From positions 145,716,946 to 145,780,945 of the forward strand of contig NC_073695.1 of assembly GCF_029784165.1 (NCBI RefSeq): 64,000 nucleotides of DNA. The letters run 5' to 3'. The stretch's first letter is position 1. Every line of letters starts with the position of its first letter. The notes under the pieces are model-generated. The model was not told the origin of the DNA, did not search any database, and worked only from the letters and a program-made list of their open reading frames with translations. The position numbers and the translations under genes are program-made. Shown here in pieces: positions 44,576 to 56,063 of the stretch. The stretch comes from Wyeomyia smithii (Eukaryota; Arthropoda; Insecta; Diptera; Culicidae).

Positions 44576-44635
44576 CTAAAAATGAAAATGTAAGAGTATT
44601 CAAATATCATACAACATATTGTGGTATCTACTTAC

Positions 44636-44753
44636 CGTTGTTTTGTGGCAAATGATCTAAGTCAAATTTGTGAATTGAAGTAGCTGCCTTTCCCGGTAAT
44701 TCATTGATGCGGAACCACAATTACCGCTAGCTTTGACGGCTTATACCACACTC
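44636..44753 (-). CDS. Candidate second exon of the unnamed host gene
   Basis: The donor CAACG/GTAAGTAG (44636/44635) is a good consensus; the acceptor TTCAATTGAAG (44764-44754) is weaker. One frame reads INELPGKAATSIHKFDLDHL followed by PQNN and a leftover G that fits the exon at 43109. That frame has stops (TAG, TAA) shortly upstream and no ATG, so either the true start is elsewhere, the exon begins later, or the match is chance. An alternative frame starts MNYRERQLL and is short. Protein not recognised. Confidence 0.35.
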
Positions 44754-44818
44754 CTTCAATTGAAATACGTTTACAACAGTTAGTGACTTGAATAGTTTCA
44801 GATCATATTAATAATTAC

Positions 44819-45040
44819 CTTGCTTCACGGAAGCTGTATTGAATATTTGGAGGAAACTTAATCAAAATCGGTAAACAACAACACAATAATACTGGAGACT
44901 GAAGCCGCAGAGACTGAAGACTGAACGGATACTGACAGCGACATAATCGAGCCATTGGCATCTCTATAGCAAGTAACAGTGAATGACGATGAACTTGTGT
45001 CCTGGGCCCAAACTCATTTGTGCCCACTGTCAGCTGTCAG
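44819..45040 (-). other. Candidate first exon / 5' UTR and promoter region of the unnamed gene
   Basis: Ends in a donor (GCAAG/GTAATTAT). TGACAGCTGACAGT at about 45025-45040 resembles short promoter elements of insect housekeeping genes. A 70-codon frame crosses it; joined to the next exon it would stop at once, so the exon is more likely untranslated. Confidence 0.3.
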
Positions 45041-45059
45041 ATAAAGGTGTATGAAAAGT

Positions 45060-45675
45060 TGCGGTGATACGCTATCTCGTTTACACATACGTTGAGATGT
45101 TCGCCCTTGAAACATGGCGCGATGCCATTGGGCTGGACATAATAATGATCAGGGATGCCAGAAGATTTGAATTGAACAGCAGCAACAATTTTATGCGCAA
45201 TTCTCAGAATATACAAGAAGCTTATTTGTCATAGAAATATGGGAAATATATGTTAGATTTCTACAACATAGAAACGATCAATCCAGGCTGGTCGATTGAA
45301 TTGGCCGATCGATTTATCACAAAAGAATAGATTGATTCAGTAAAAGCTTTTTTCCTGAATCTTGCCCAATGCTATCATCTGTAATTACTTAGTAACTGTT
45401 AAATGTTGCTTTTTATCGAGCTGCGTTTGTTCGAAAATTAAAACAGTAAAAATAATAAGAAAAAATAAAAATATTTATGAAAAGTATAAACGGAGCAATA
45501 CATTTCACAGAAACGTTAGAAATAAATTCGATGAGTAAATACAATTTCTATAAACAGCTGTTAAGAGAGAAAATACCAATGCCGGCGTGCGGTATGACAG
45601 TTGCTTACATCCGCACACGCACTTAAAACCAAGATTTGCAGACTATTCTGTCGATATGGCATGTCTGGTTACGTC
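45060..45675. other. AT-rich stretch without recognised gene
   Basis: Nothing I can support. It ends at the target site of the MITE copy at 45676. Confidence 0.45.
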
Positions 45676-46165
45676 CAGTGCTGATAAAAGTCATTTTCCC
45701 CAGCAAAATTCTTCGAAAATTACAGTCAATCATTTTCAATTTTCACTTCCAATGATCGCAGAACTCTTTCAGATACACTAGATTTTCGTCCTAGTTACGT
45801 GCTGTTATACTCAGATGAAATAGATCGCGCGCATCGTTCACGGTTACGGAATAACATTTGACGACAAACCCAACCAAATGATCTTCACTTCAAAGCGAAA
45901 AAGAAAAACAAACAGTCCACTCAACCAAATAAACCTCACCGAAACACTTTTTCACTGACACTGACCGATGCCTTGATAATCTTCGTTAACTGATAAACTG
46001 ATTCTGTTGTCTTGCTTCCATCGCATAAAATATAATGAGGTGTTTTGACAGTTCTTTTCCATGCAAAAAGCGGGAAGAGAGAACTCTGAAAGGATTGTAA
46101 AAAAATAACGTTTATGGATGCTTTTTTTCACTTTCACTCAAGAGTGTCAACAAATATCAACCCTG
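45676..46165. mobile_element. hAT-like MITE, copy 2
   Basis: 490 bp, same family and orientation as 2593-3075. Flanked by the 8-bp direct repeat GTTACGTC (45668-45675 and 46166-46173). The ends are again CAGTGCTGATAA and the complement of TATCAACCCTG. Two independent 8-bp duplications with the same ends make the boundaries secure. Confidence 0.9.
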
Positions 46166-46173
46166 GTTACGTC

Positions 46174-46482
46174 AAATCAACCGGTACGCTTTGTTTAGAG
46201 GTGAGTGCAAAAAGTTTATGTTTCAACAGTTATGCAATGCCTGTTCAACATTTAATAGACCAGAACGTTTAGAATCATATTCACTTTAAACACAGTGCAC
46301 GTCATATTACAGATTAGCTCATATCATTCATCGATGACCGCCGAGCAATGGATCGCAAGTTTAAATCTCAACAGAAACCCACCAAAAAAGGATGGTTTTA
46401 AGAGGGTGGTATTGCCTCCTAATATAAATTAAAAATTTACCCATATCATTTCCAAAAGCAAAAAAATAAAAAAAAGCTAATA
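46174..46482. other. Short AT-rich spacer
   Basis: No gene or repeat recognised between the hAT-like and pogo-like elements. Confidence 0.5.
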
Positions 46483-48257
46483 CAGACAAACTTCGATATA
46501 AGGTACATTTCGATTTTTAAGTTGTACCTTATATCGAATTGTACCTTATATCGAATCATGATACATTTTCAACAATAGGGCTTCAAATACTTTATTTTGT
46601 TGTCATTTGTCTACGTATAGTTTATTTTGGGAATAGAATCCAACTATAAGTGTTAATCAACTTGTTTTGAGTACAACTTGAAACACATAGTTTTTTTTGG
46701 CTTTTTAGGAGATCTTTAGCCGCGTGTAAAAGTTTATTTCCAAAAAGTATGTCATCTAGAAAAAAGAAAAAATCAAGCCGTTACGTTATTATCTCTATTT
46801 TTTTCAACATTGATTTATTACTTTTTATTGAAACTGCTTCTTTTATTCTTCTTCTCGTTGTTATTTATTTTTTGTTCCGATCTATAAGAACCATGAATAT
46901 CTGCTTACGGGTTGACAACTTTTTCAATAATTTCCTCATCCTTCAGGATTTCGGAATCTGTATTTTCTTCATTTCATTTAAAAATGACCGTTTGAACTTT
47001 CTTTTCTTTACACATAAGGGTGGCCTAAAGTTGCACTTTGCACACTGGTTTAAAACGTGAAAAACGTGATCGTCAACCTTTTGAGTGTGAAATATTCACA
47101 TGCTATTGTGTATTCGACAAAGTTTTTTGTTTATCTCGAGGGGAAACTTTTGATACAAAAATATTTTTGATTAATCTGCCTAAAAGTGCAATGAAATTAA
47201 TTTATTTAAATTACTTATTAAATCAAAGTTAAGTCTTTAGCAAAGTTGCAGGTAATATTATGCCGAAAATTTTTGCTAAAGACGCTTTGATTTTATCCCT
47301 TGAATATTGACCACATACAGGTAGTTTTATACACACATTCTTAAAATGTTTGAAAATCAAAAAATACCAATCAACTTTTTTGGGTGTGATTTCAGAGGCC
47401 TACTATACAGTAAGATCGCTTTTTACGCGGTTTTTTTTACGCGGGTTGCTTTTCTCCATTACTCAAAAACGGTACAAGCTATCGACCTCATTTCAATCAC
47501 GTTTTCCGTTTTAGGCCACGAGTGATCATATATCAGTTTTCAAAAAAAATCACAATTTTTGGTGTGAATACTCAAAATTTAAAATATCGAATTTTGGTCT
47601 CTAGATTAACCACTATCATATTCAACGTTTTAGGACGGTTTTCTTTGTTATATTTGCAACTCAAAAAAGTCTTTTTTACGCGGGCTTATACAAATTTGGA
47701 ACGCATCCCCCGCGTAAAAAATGACCTTAGTGTATTCTGAACATTTTTACATATTTGAGAAATACATAACTCTGCCGAACATACCTTAAGCATATTTCCA
47801 ACTTTTTCATGGGTTTTATGATGTTTTTGATAAGAAATGCACATTTTTGAAACATTTCTAGCAATTCGAGTTCTAATAAAATTTTGTCTTTTAAAATTTC
47901 AAACAAATTCTCCAGGGATCAAACTTTAAGTAAATTTTTTTATCAGCTCCTCCGTTCCCATCAATGTTAAACCACGCTATATCATGTTTTTTCAGCAACA
48001 TTGAATTTTTTGGACGGGTTTTCAAACTTCCGCTAAGTGTGGATTATATAATGGACACTCCCCAAATGATCAATGGTAACCAGAGACGTTGCAAGATAAC
48101 CAATATATTGTTTATAGAAGTTTCCATACCAATTTCGGAGTTATTTGTAACATAATAAAAATGTGTACCTTATATCGAGGTAAAATGTACCTTATATCGA
48201 GTGACGCTATATCGAAGGTACTTTATAACGAGGGTACCTTATATCGAAGTTCGCCTG
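46483..48257. mobile_element. pogo/Tigger-like TIR element, 1.78 kb, non-coding
   Basis: The ends CAGACAAACTTCGATATAAG and CTTATATCGAAGTTCGCCTG are near-perfect inverted repeats flanked by TA (46481-46482 and 48258-48259). The subterminal regions repeat the TTATATCGA word (at least three times near the left end and four near the right). TA duplication plus CAG ends fits the pogo branch of Tc1/mariner. The inside is AT-rich; the frames at 46749-47060 and nearby show no transposase motif. It contains a nested element at 47408-47732. Confidence 0.82.
47408..47732. mobile_element. Nested pogo-like MITE, 325 bp
   Basis: Left end CAGTAAGATCGCTTTTTACG and right end, read inward, CACTAAGGTCATTTTTTACG, with a flanking TA at 47406-47407 and 47733-47734. 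ACGCGG words recur near both ends. Non-coding. Confidence 0.82.
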
Positions 48258-48259
48258 TA

Positions 48260-48770
48260 ATAATAATTAGAGTAAAAAAAATCAAACTTTTTTTTTGCAT
48301 TTTGTATGTGCTAAAAGAGCTGGATTAATGTCGATCAAGCTTTTTTTCCACGCTACTATTCAGCATGAGCTGCATGAGTATGTTCTAATGCGCGAAATAA
48401 AAGTTTGCAAACATTATTATTAAACACGCGTTTAACAAAAGCAATTCAAAAGTCGGGCAACGGTTTAACAGATGTTTAATAAACATTTTATTCAACTGGT
48501 CGAACACATACAGAACAGTAGCCTGATAGACTTTTTCCGGTGCATTTGTTCAACGCTGGTTTAACAAGTGTTGAATGGAATGTTCTGCTGTTGTTGTTCA
48601 AGACCCTCTTCGCCGCTCCTGAACAACTGTGTGTCGGATAATTTCTCCAAATTCAACTGAACAACCATTGAACAGAAGTTTTCTATTTTCCATCTCGATT
48701 GTTGTTCAACTGTAGTAGCCTAATAAAAGTGGTTGAGTAAATGTTTACGCAACAATAATTGTTCCTTGGG
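48260..48770. other. Segment rich in GTTCAAC/GTTTAAC words
   Basis: At 48430-48760 short inverted and direct versions of GTTGTTCAAC recur. It resembles the stretch near 37600-37740. No gene or sharp ends. Confidence 0.4.
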
Positions 48771-48772
48771 CA

Positions 48773-49507
48773 GTGACATACGGACGCTAGGTGTTAGCAG
48801 TTGAAAGGTGGAAAGACACTAAAATGGCTGGAATTCTGGCCGGAATAACCAGATAACAAGAATAATCGTCAACCGGCACCTTTTGGTACCTCGAAGTGTT
48901 GTAATTGAAGCGGCTAGTTGAATTTTCTGTTTTACAAAATGTTGCTGATAGCGGGAGGAGCCTTGCTAATATGCATATTTTTGTTGGTGTTCATTTCTCG
49001 ACAGCGGCCGGTGCAGCTTTCAAGAATGTTTTTCTTTCCTTGCCATTTTCTTCTCTTCGACGGAGCTACCGGTCATCTCGTGCCGGTTGCACCCGCAATG
49101 CTGATGGCTGTTAGTAGTACATGACTACTAAAAAGTACTAAAATGGCTGGAGTTCTGGCCGGAATAATCGGAGAATAAGAATAATCGTCAACTGGCACCT
49201 TTTGGTGCCTCGAAGTGTTGTAATTTAAGCGGCTAGTTGAATTTTCTGTTTTACAAAATGCTGCTGCTAACAGGAAAAGCCTTGCAAATATGCATATTTT
49301 TGTTGGTGTCCATTTTTCGACAGTAACCGGTGCAGCTTTCAAGAAAATTTTTCTTTCCTTTCCATTCCATATTCTTTTTAACTCCTCCCTCTTTCCAACT
49401 AACTGACAAAACCTCGATACAAAAGGTACCATTTAAACATTTCACCCCATCAGTTTCATACCTAAACCGTACCGGTGACATACGGACGCTAGGTGTTAGC
49501 AGTTGAA
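48773..49507 (+). repeat. Tandem duplication with a short hydrophobic frame
   Basis: The segment starting at AAAATGGCTGGAATTCTGGC (48820) recurs at about 49138 with scattered changes, covering about 235 bp each. A block starting GTGACATACGGACGCTAGGT occurs at 48773-48805 and again at 49475-49507, so the array may have a third partial unit. In unit 1 an ATG frame (48918-49124) encodes a hydrophobic start (MLLIAGGALLICIFLLVFIS); in unit 2 the equivalent frame stops at TAA after FRQ. It looks like a decayed gene family or repeat. Not recognised. Confidence 0.65.
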
Positions 49508-49709
49508 GGAGGAAAGACAAAATAGTACCCGTCATCTCGTGACGGTTTCACCCGTTGTGAGCACACCCGTCGACTTCGGTAAAGCCCATCAATCTTTATC
49601 GATACTCATGACGTCTGTCATACAAGGCAAACAGCCTACATTACCACCGGAATCTGTCATCGCTTCTGACTTGCCAAAATTAAAGAAAAAGGAGAGGTCT
49701 AACCGGTAG
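49503..49709 (+). CDS. Unassigned short frame, possibly an exon
   Basis: Open for about 68 codons without an initial ATG: TRHLVTVSPVVSTPVDFGKA, then HQSLSILMTSVIQGKQ, and a lysine-rich end KLKKKERSNR. Normal-looking composition but no recognised domain. It follows the tandem duplication and shares the CGTCATCTCGTG.CGGTT word with unit 1 (49072). It could be part of the same decayed gene. Confidence 0.25.
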   Translation: MKEERQNSTRHLVTVSPVVSTPVDFGKAHQSLSILMTSVIQGKQPTLPPESVIASDLPKLKKKERSNR

Positions 49710-50170
49710 TCTACCTACTCAATACTTATCATTAAATTAGTGTATAACTTAATTGTACTACTTAAAATTATCGGTTGTTTATATCTAATATTTAATCTAG
49801 CTAATTGATTATATTTAACTCGCCTAGTTGATCTGCATCAACGCTAAAATCAGCAAACGGTGAGTCCAATTCTAATTAGTTATTTCTACAAACACATGCA
49901 ATAATGAGTACTCTTATAGCTACATCTACAACTAGTTGAGGCTTAAAATTATTAGCAAATACTTACAAAAGAATAAAGAACGTGAAAGGTTTCTACTTTA
50001 TAGGTTTTTACTATATAATTGCTATTTATCTACCCCTGGAGTCTTAATCGAGAAGATTGAAAGCAGATTGTAAGCAAACAAATTCGTTGAAGAATAGCAA
50101 AATTACTAACAGTAAGATACATCAACAAGACTGGTAGTGAAGTAGCTCAAAAATAATTTAATACAAGGAA
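49710..50170. other. AT-rich stretch without recognised gene
   Basis: Nothing I can support. Confidence 0.5.
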
Positions 50171-50180
50171 CAATACTTAA

Positions 50181-50305
50181 CCCTCTAGTGCCCAAATTAA
50201 TTTCTAAATCACTATAAACCATTATAAACACTTTTTGAGTATTTATTGAAGCTTTTCGGAACTTCGACTGAAGCCCGCTAAATGGCGGCATTGGGCACTA
50301 GAGGG
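50181..50305. mobile_element. piggyBac-like MITE, 125 bp
   Basis: Perfect 15-bp terminal inverted repeats CCCTCTAGTGCCCAA, flanked by TTAA on both sides (50177-50180 and 50306-50309). TTAA targets and CCY ends are diagnostic for piggyBac-type transposition. Non-coding, so mobilised in trans if at all. Confidence 0.88.
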
Positions 50306-50309
50306 TTAA

Positions 50310-50870
50310 AGGAAAAATTAACGGCGAGGAAGGGCTGATACCAAAAATTCCCCTAATTTTCAAAGATTGTCCATTCGAGTTCAAACATATACAATTTCAT
50401 GTACGCCTGCATTCGATATGACCATCAACGAATCATAAAGGTAATCTTTGGAAGTGTGCAGATTTAATCTTGAATTCCCATGTTTTTCGCAAGGTCAATT
50501 GTAGGTAGCATGCTCACGCACATGCTCATTTACGCACCAGACAACAAAACGAAAAACATAGTCTACCACAGAACATTGAAATGACCTTCAGTGAGAAAAA
50601 AACGCTACCTTTTTGCTTCAAATATATATTTTGTAAATAACTTAAATAACATACTTATATTACTAATACTAATAATATGGCAAATGGAATGTTTCGTCAA
50701 ATGAAATTTTAAATTACCAATCAACGGAATGTGTTTCTGCAAACCGAGTTTCAATAAAATTTACAAAGCAATGGACGGCATTTAAAAATGTCTAAATATA
50801 GGGCGTTTTCCAACATTTTACTATGCAACAATAGGAACACGTACTGCTACTGTTAGATTGAATAATATGC
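50310..50870. other. AT-rich stretch without recognised gene
   Basis: Lies between the piggyBac-like MITE and the 3' truncation of the I-group ORF1. Nothing recognised. Confidence 0.5.
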
Positions 50871-50874
50871 TTAT

Positions 50875-52100
50875 TGGTCATTCCGCTAGAGGTTTTCTTA
50901 CGACCTTTGCGAGAAAGATTAGGAGAGTTAATAATTCTCCTCTTCCTTGATCCTTCTGGCATGGCATAAGAACAGCCTTCGACGGGATCGTCAGATGTAC
51001 CCTCATCGGTTGGCAAAAGGAAAAGATGTTTCCTGTCGAGGGTGGCTCAGCCCTCTTGAGCATTTCTGCAAAAGAGCGTTTTAATCGTTCCTTGAGGGAA
51101 CGCTTAATTTTTTTCTCGCGCTGTTTGTACGCGGGACACGCCGAAAGGTCATGCCGAGTTCCTTCACAGTAAAGACACTTTTCAGTATCCCCCTGCAAGC
51201 GACCTCAGCATGATTGCCTCCGCACTTGCTGCAGCGTGCCTTGTTGCAGCAGTAGGTGGCTGTATGACCTAACTGCTTGCAGTTTTGGCAATGCATGACC
51301 CGCGGTACGAACAGGCGTACATGCAGACGAACCCTGTCCAAAGAGATGTAGTTCGGCAGTGCGGATCCGGCGAATGTTACGCCGAAGGAATCCGAAGGGA
51401 GGAATTTCTTCTTCCCTTCTTCGATGGATACTGAATGCAATTGCTTGACATCCAGTATCTTTAATCTTGAATCAGGGGGTTCTTGAAGCAGCCAACCCCG
51501 TGACGCAAAATGTCATCGACCGTGAGGTTTCCTTCGGTAACCACACCGTCGATCTCCACGTTCTTGGCAGGGATGTACACGCGGTACTCTCTCGTGAAGA
51601 GCTCGTAGCTAGCAAATGCATTTGCTTGCTTCAAGCTACTCACGACAACTCGCAGTTTGTTCGGTCTAACCTTAATAATTTCGGTTACGTCCGAAAACTG
51701 TTTTGTCAGGTCCTTGCCGATTTGTATTATATTAAGAGGCTTCTTAATGGGCCTGAAAAAAACTATGAACGAACCTTTCGAAGCATCTGGGTGAGCTTTC
51801 ACCCGTATTTCCGGTACCCTTGGTACAGGGCTAGGTCGCGGGGATGGTACAGGGGAAGATAGAGGGGAATTGATGGGGGAGATTTCAATCTCCTCCCCAT
51901 TTGTTTTCACATATAGGAAAAGTCCCACATGTACGTTGTTCATTTTTGCGGGAGCGTTACGCTCTACCGCACACAAACGATAATTATCCGAATATACGGG
52001 GGATCGAGTAATTGGTATTAAATAAAAAACAAACAATTTTTCAAGCTAAGATGGATCAAATGAAAAAAACAAAGACAATCGTATTGGGGACGAAAAATAA
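50875..52100 (-). pseudogene. I-group ORF1 (Gag-like), 3'-truncated copy
   Basis: On the minus strand, the leader (shared word GTGTGCGGTAGAGCGTAACG) is followed by MNNVHVGLFLYVKTNGEEIE and a Pro/Ser stretch (SPLSSPVPSPRPSPVPRVPE), then FFRPIKKPLNIIQIGKDL and YELFTREYRVYIPAKNVEID. A frameshift lies near 51465. The zinc knuckles CQNCKQLGHTATYC, CSKCGGNHAEVAC and CLYCEGTRHDLSAC follow, with another frameshift near 51195. All three retain their His, unlike the 13-kb copy. Homology stops near 50875, in the linker after SGMTNK. A 3' truncation is unusual for non-LTR insertion and points to deletion. Confidence 0.85.
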
Positions 52101-52103
52101 TAA

Positions 52104-52510
52104 TGTTAAGCGTTGTTTGACCAATAAATAGTTAATGGGTTCGATGATGGCAATTTCGGTCACGGGTTACTTTAAAACACGTTTTATTATGTCAAAGCCG
52201 ACGTTTCAAGGATATATTTCCTCGTCCTCAGGGCAACTACGATTAACAGTTTACAATTTACATAGATTAGTCACACGAATTAAGTTATTACATACACAAC
52301 TTACAAACAAAACAAACAAGTTCTCGTCAAAATATGGTGCATTGGTGTTAAATTGCTGTTGGTTAACTACACTACACTGTGGATGTCAAATATGTAAAAT
52401 AATTATTGGTTTGTGACTTTTCAAAATTTAAAAAAGCAAACGGATGAGTTGGAAGATACTGTGTAAGTGTAGCTCATCCGTTTGCATTTTTAAATTTTTA
52501 AAAGTCACAA
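52104..52510 (-). mobile_element. Insertion in the I-group leader with ribozyme-like motif and long hairpin
   Basis: Splits the 5' UTR homology of the minus-strand I-group copy (leader text resumes at about 52515). At its end is an inverted repeat of 38 bp arms (52411-52448 and 52473-52510, two mismatches by eye) around a 24-nt loop. On the minus strand CTGAGGACGAGG, an AATATA loop, TCCTTGAAACGTC at 52231-52199 has the CTGANGA-stem-GAAAC layout of a hammerhead ribozyme core, a motif reported from Penelope-like and retrozyme elements. No protein frame. Origin inferred, not proven. Confidence 0.45.
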
Positions 52511-52690
52511 CAACAATAATAATAACAATTATAATAATAATAATAATAAAAATAAAAATTATAATTATAAAGCGAATACTTCACCGAACGTCTAGGTCTT
52601 TTGCCTACACGACCTGGTGGCTGCTAGTTGGTTCAATCAGGGAGAGTGTCTCAGCAAAACAAACAATGCCATTCGCTTCTCTGCTACCGT
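52511..52690 (-). mobile_element. I-group 5' UTR fragment of the minus-strand copy
   Basis: An (ATA)n-type tract at 52513-52560, then on the minus strand GACGTTCGGTGAAGTATT-like text and ACACTC..TGATT..CCAACTA words matching the leader at about 12985-13060. Confidence 0.65.
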
Positions 52691-53354
<664 letters not shown>

Positions 53355-53382
53355 TATTTTTTTTTTTTTCTCAATACAATTG

Positions 53383-53526
53383 TATTTTTGCCTTTCTCCT
53401 AGAAAGGTATAGCAATCACCGGGAAAACCAAAGGTATAAAAGTGGTCCCAATGGCCGAATGTCATATACCACTCGACCTCTTTCGACGAACTGAGCATTT
53501 TCTGTATGTATGTATGTATGTGTGTA

Positions 53527-53557
<31 letters not shown>

Positions 53558-54600
53558 AACTTTTTTTTCTCACTCACTTTTCTCAGAAATGGCTGGACCG
53601 ATTTCCATAAAACTAACTGCAAATGAAAGGTCTAGTTGCGCCATAGGTTGCTATTGAATTTCATTGTAATCAGATTTTTAGTTTAGAGGTTATGTATCAA
53701 AATGTAAAAATCACGAAACATCAATATCTCAGAAATCACACAACCGATTTCAATGAAACTAATTTCAAATAATCGGGCTGTCTTCAGAACCCTTAACTTT
53801 CAAATTTCGTTATGATTGAACATATGTTTTAAAAGTTATGTAAAGAAAAGTTATCCTGAGGTTGTTTAAACTCACTCATTTTTCTCAGAGATGGCTGAAC
53901 CGATTTTCACAAAATTAGTGTCAAATGAAAGGTCTAGTTGCCCCATAGGTTGCTATTGAATTTCATTATAATCGGATTGTAACTTTGTCCGTTGTTCCTA
54001 AAAATGTGAAATCATTTAATGAAAGTAAACATATTGTCTTTCGCCTAATGATCACTGGCTAATTAAAAGGTATAAAAGTGATCCAAATGGCCCGAATGTC
54101 ATATACTACTTGACTCAGCTCGACGAATCGAGCATTTTTTGCATGTATGCATGTATAGGTGTATATGTTTGTCTGTGGGTGTGTACGTGTGTATGTGCAC
54201 CTTTTATTCGCACTCACTTTTCTCATAAATGGTCTGACCGATTCTTTCTACCTTGGTGTCAAATGAAGGGTCCGTTTAGGTTGCTATTGAATTTCATTGT
54301 AATCAAACTTTTAGTTTTGGCGCTGCATCAGAATGTAAAAATCGCTCTTATATCTCAGAAGCTATGAACATATTTGAATTGAAATTAATGGGCTTTTAAA
54401 CCCTTAAACAATGAATTACATCATGTTTAAACATGTGGTTTGAAAGCTATAGAAAGAAGCGTAACCCGCAGACTGTTTAAAACTATAGCTACGATCAAAA
54501 TATGTGGCCTCAACATCATTTCAATTTGATATTTTACTATTTCAATGTTTGCGGCCTTGCTCGGGATTGAAGTTGGAATTAAAAGTCATTTCTATCATTT
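53383..54600 (+). repeat. Dispersed TG-containing modular repeat
   Basis: Starts TTTGCCTTTCTCCTAGAAAG, then GGTATAGCAATCAC, a (TG)n tract at about 53517-53552, and modules with TTCTCAGA.ATGGCTG and CCGATTT. A secondary start with CGACTCAGCTCGACGA lies near 54110, so it is probably two nested or fused members. It ends near 54590 directly against the next copy. Confidence 0.75.
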
Positions 54601-56015
54601 CCCTTTTTGCCTGTCTCCTAGAAAGGTATAGCAATCACTGCAAAAAATAAAGGTATAAAATTGCTCAAAAGGGCCGAATGTCGTATATCACTCGACTCAG
54701 TTCGACGAGCTGAGCATTTTCTGCATGTGTGTGTATCGCTCTCACTCACCAATCTCACTCGATTTTCTCAGACATGGCTGGACCGATTTCGATGAAATTA
54801 ATTGCAAATGAAAGGTCTACATGCCTTATAAGAACCTATTGAATTTTATTGTAATCTGATTTCTAGTTTAAAGGTTATGTATCAAATTGTAAAAATCACG
54901 AAACATCAATATCTCAGTAACTACACAACCGATTTTAACAAGATTGGTTTCAAATGAACGGGCTACCTAAAAACCCTTAACTTTTGAATTTTATGAAAAT
55001 TGAACATGTGGTTCAGAAGTTATGAAAGGAAACGTGTTCTGGAGACTATTTAATCTCACTCATGTTTCTCAGAGATGGCTGCACCGATTTTCATAAAATC
55101 AGTGTCATATGGAAGGTCTTGTTGCTCCATAAGACCTCAATGATTTTTTTTTTGCAAACGGATTATTACTTTGCCTGTTGTGTCTAAAAATGTGAATTCC
55201 GGCTATGAAAAGAAACATATTCCGAAGACTACTAGGACTCATTCACTTTTCTCAGAGATGGTTGACCCGATTTCCAATGAATTAGTATCAAATGAAAGGT
55301 CTTGCTGCCTCATAACACCCTATTGAATTTAACTGTAATCGGACTGTAACTTCGTCTGTAATGTATCGGGATGTGAAAACCACGAAACTTTATTATCTTA
55401 GAAACTACACAACCGATTTGAACAATATTGATATCAGATGAACGGGCTAGTTAAGGGTTAACTGATGAATTATGATTGAACACGTGGTTTCAAAGTTTGG
55501 CTGCCCTATACGTTCCCTTTTCATTTGATTGTAATCGAACTTAAGCAACCGTTATGTTCTAATTTGTAAAACAACGAAAGTCTATTATCTCAAGTATTAC
55601 ACGACTTTTTGAACATAACTAGTGTCCTACAAACGAGTCATCTCTCAAACTCACAAATAACAAACTTCATAACAATTTGATATGCTGTTCAAAAGTTTTG
55701 GAAAGAAAAGAAATTCAAAGACTATTCAACACTATACCTGCTTTGATCAATATAAATGGCCTCAACATGATTCAAATGTGGTATCGTACTATCTGAACGT
55801 TCCCGGTATCGCTCGTGATTAAATTGTTCGAAATTAAGAGTCATTTCTTTTATTTCGCTATTTCTTAAACACTAACATTACGTCAAATTTCATATTTTAT
55901 ACTTTAATTACAACATCAATATTTTAGAACCCAAAGAGTGAATATACCCCTTGATTGGATTAAAGCATTCATGTAAATCTATTTTTACAAATAATAAGTT
56001 TGAATGAAAAAGGCT
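54601..56015 (+). repeat. Dispersed TG-containing modular repeat, next copy
   Basis: Starts TTTTTGCCTGTCTCCTAGAA. It has no long TG tract, only GCATGTGTGTGTATCG, and four modules. It ends near GAATGAAAAAGGCTG at 56015, where the I-group leader (GTTTGCGTGCGGAAGAGC) resumes. The block 53383-56015 therefore sits between the I-group 5' UTR and ORF1. Confidence 0.75.
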
Positions 56016-56063
56016 GACGCATGTTTATAGTTTGCGTGCGGAAGAGCTGAACGCTCCCGCAAA

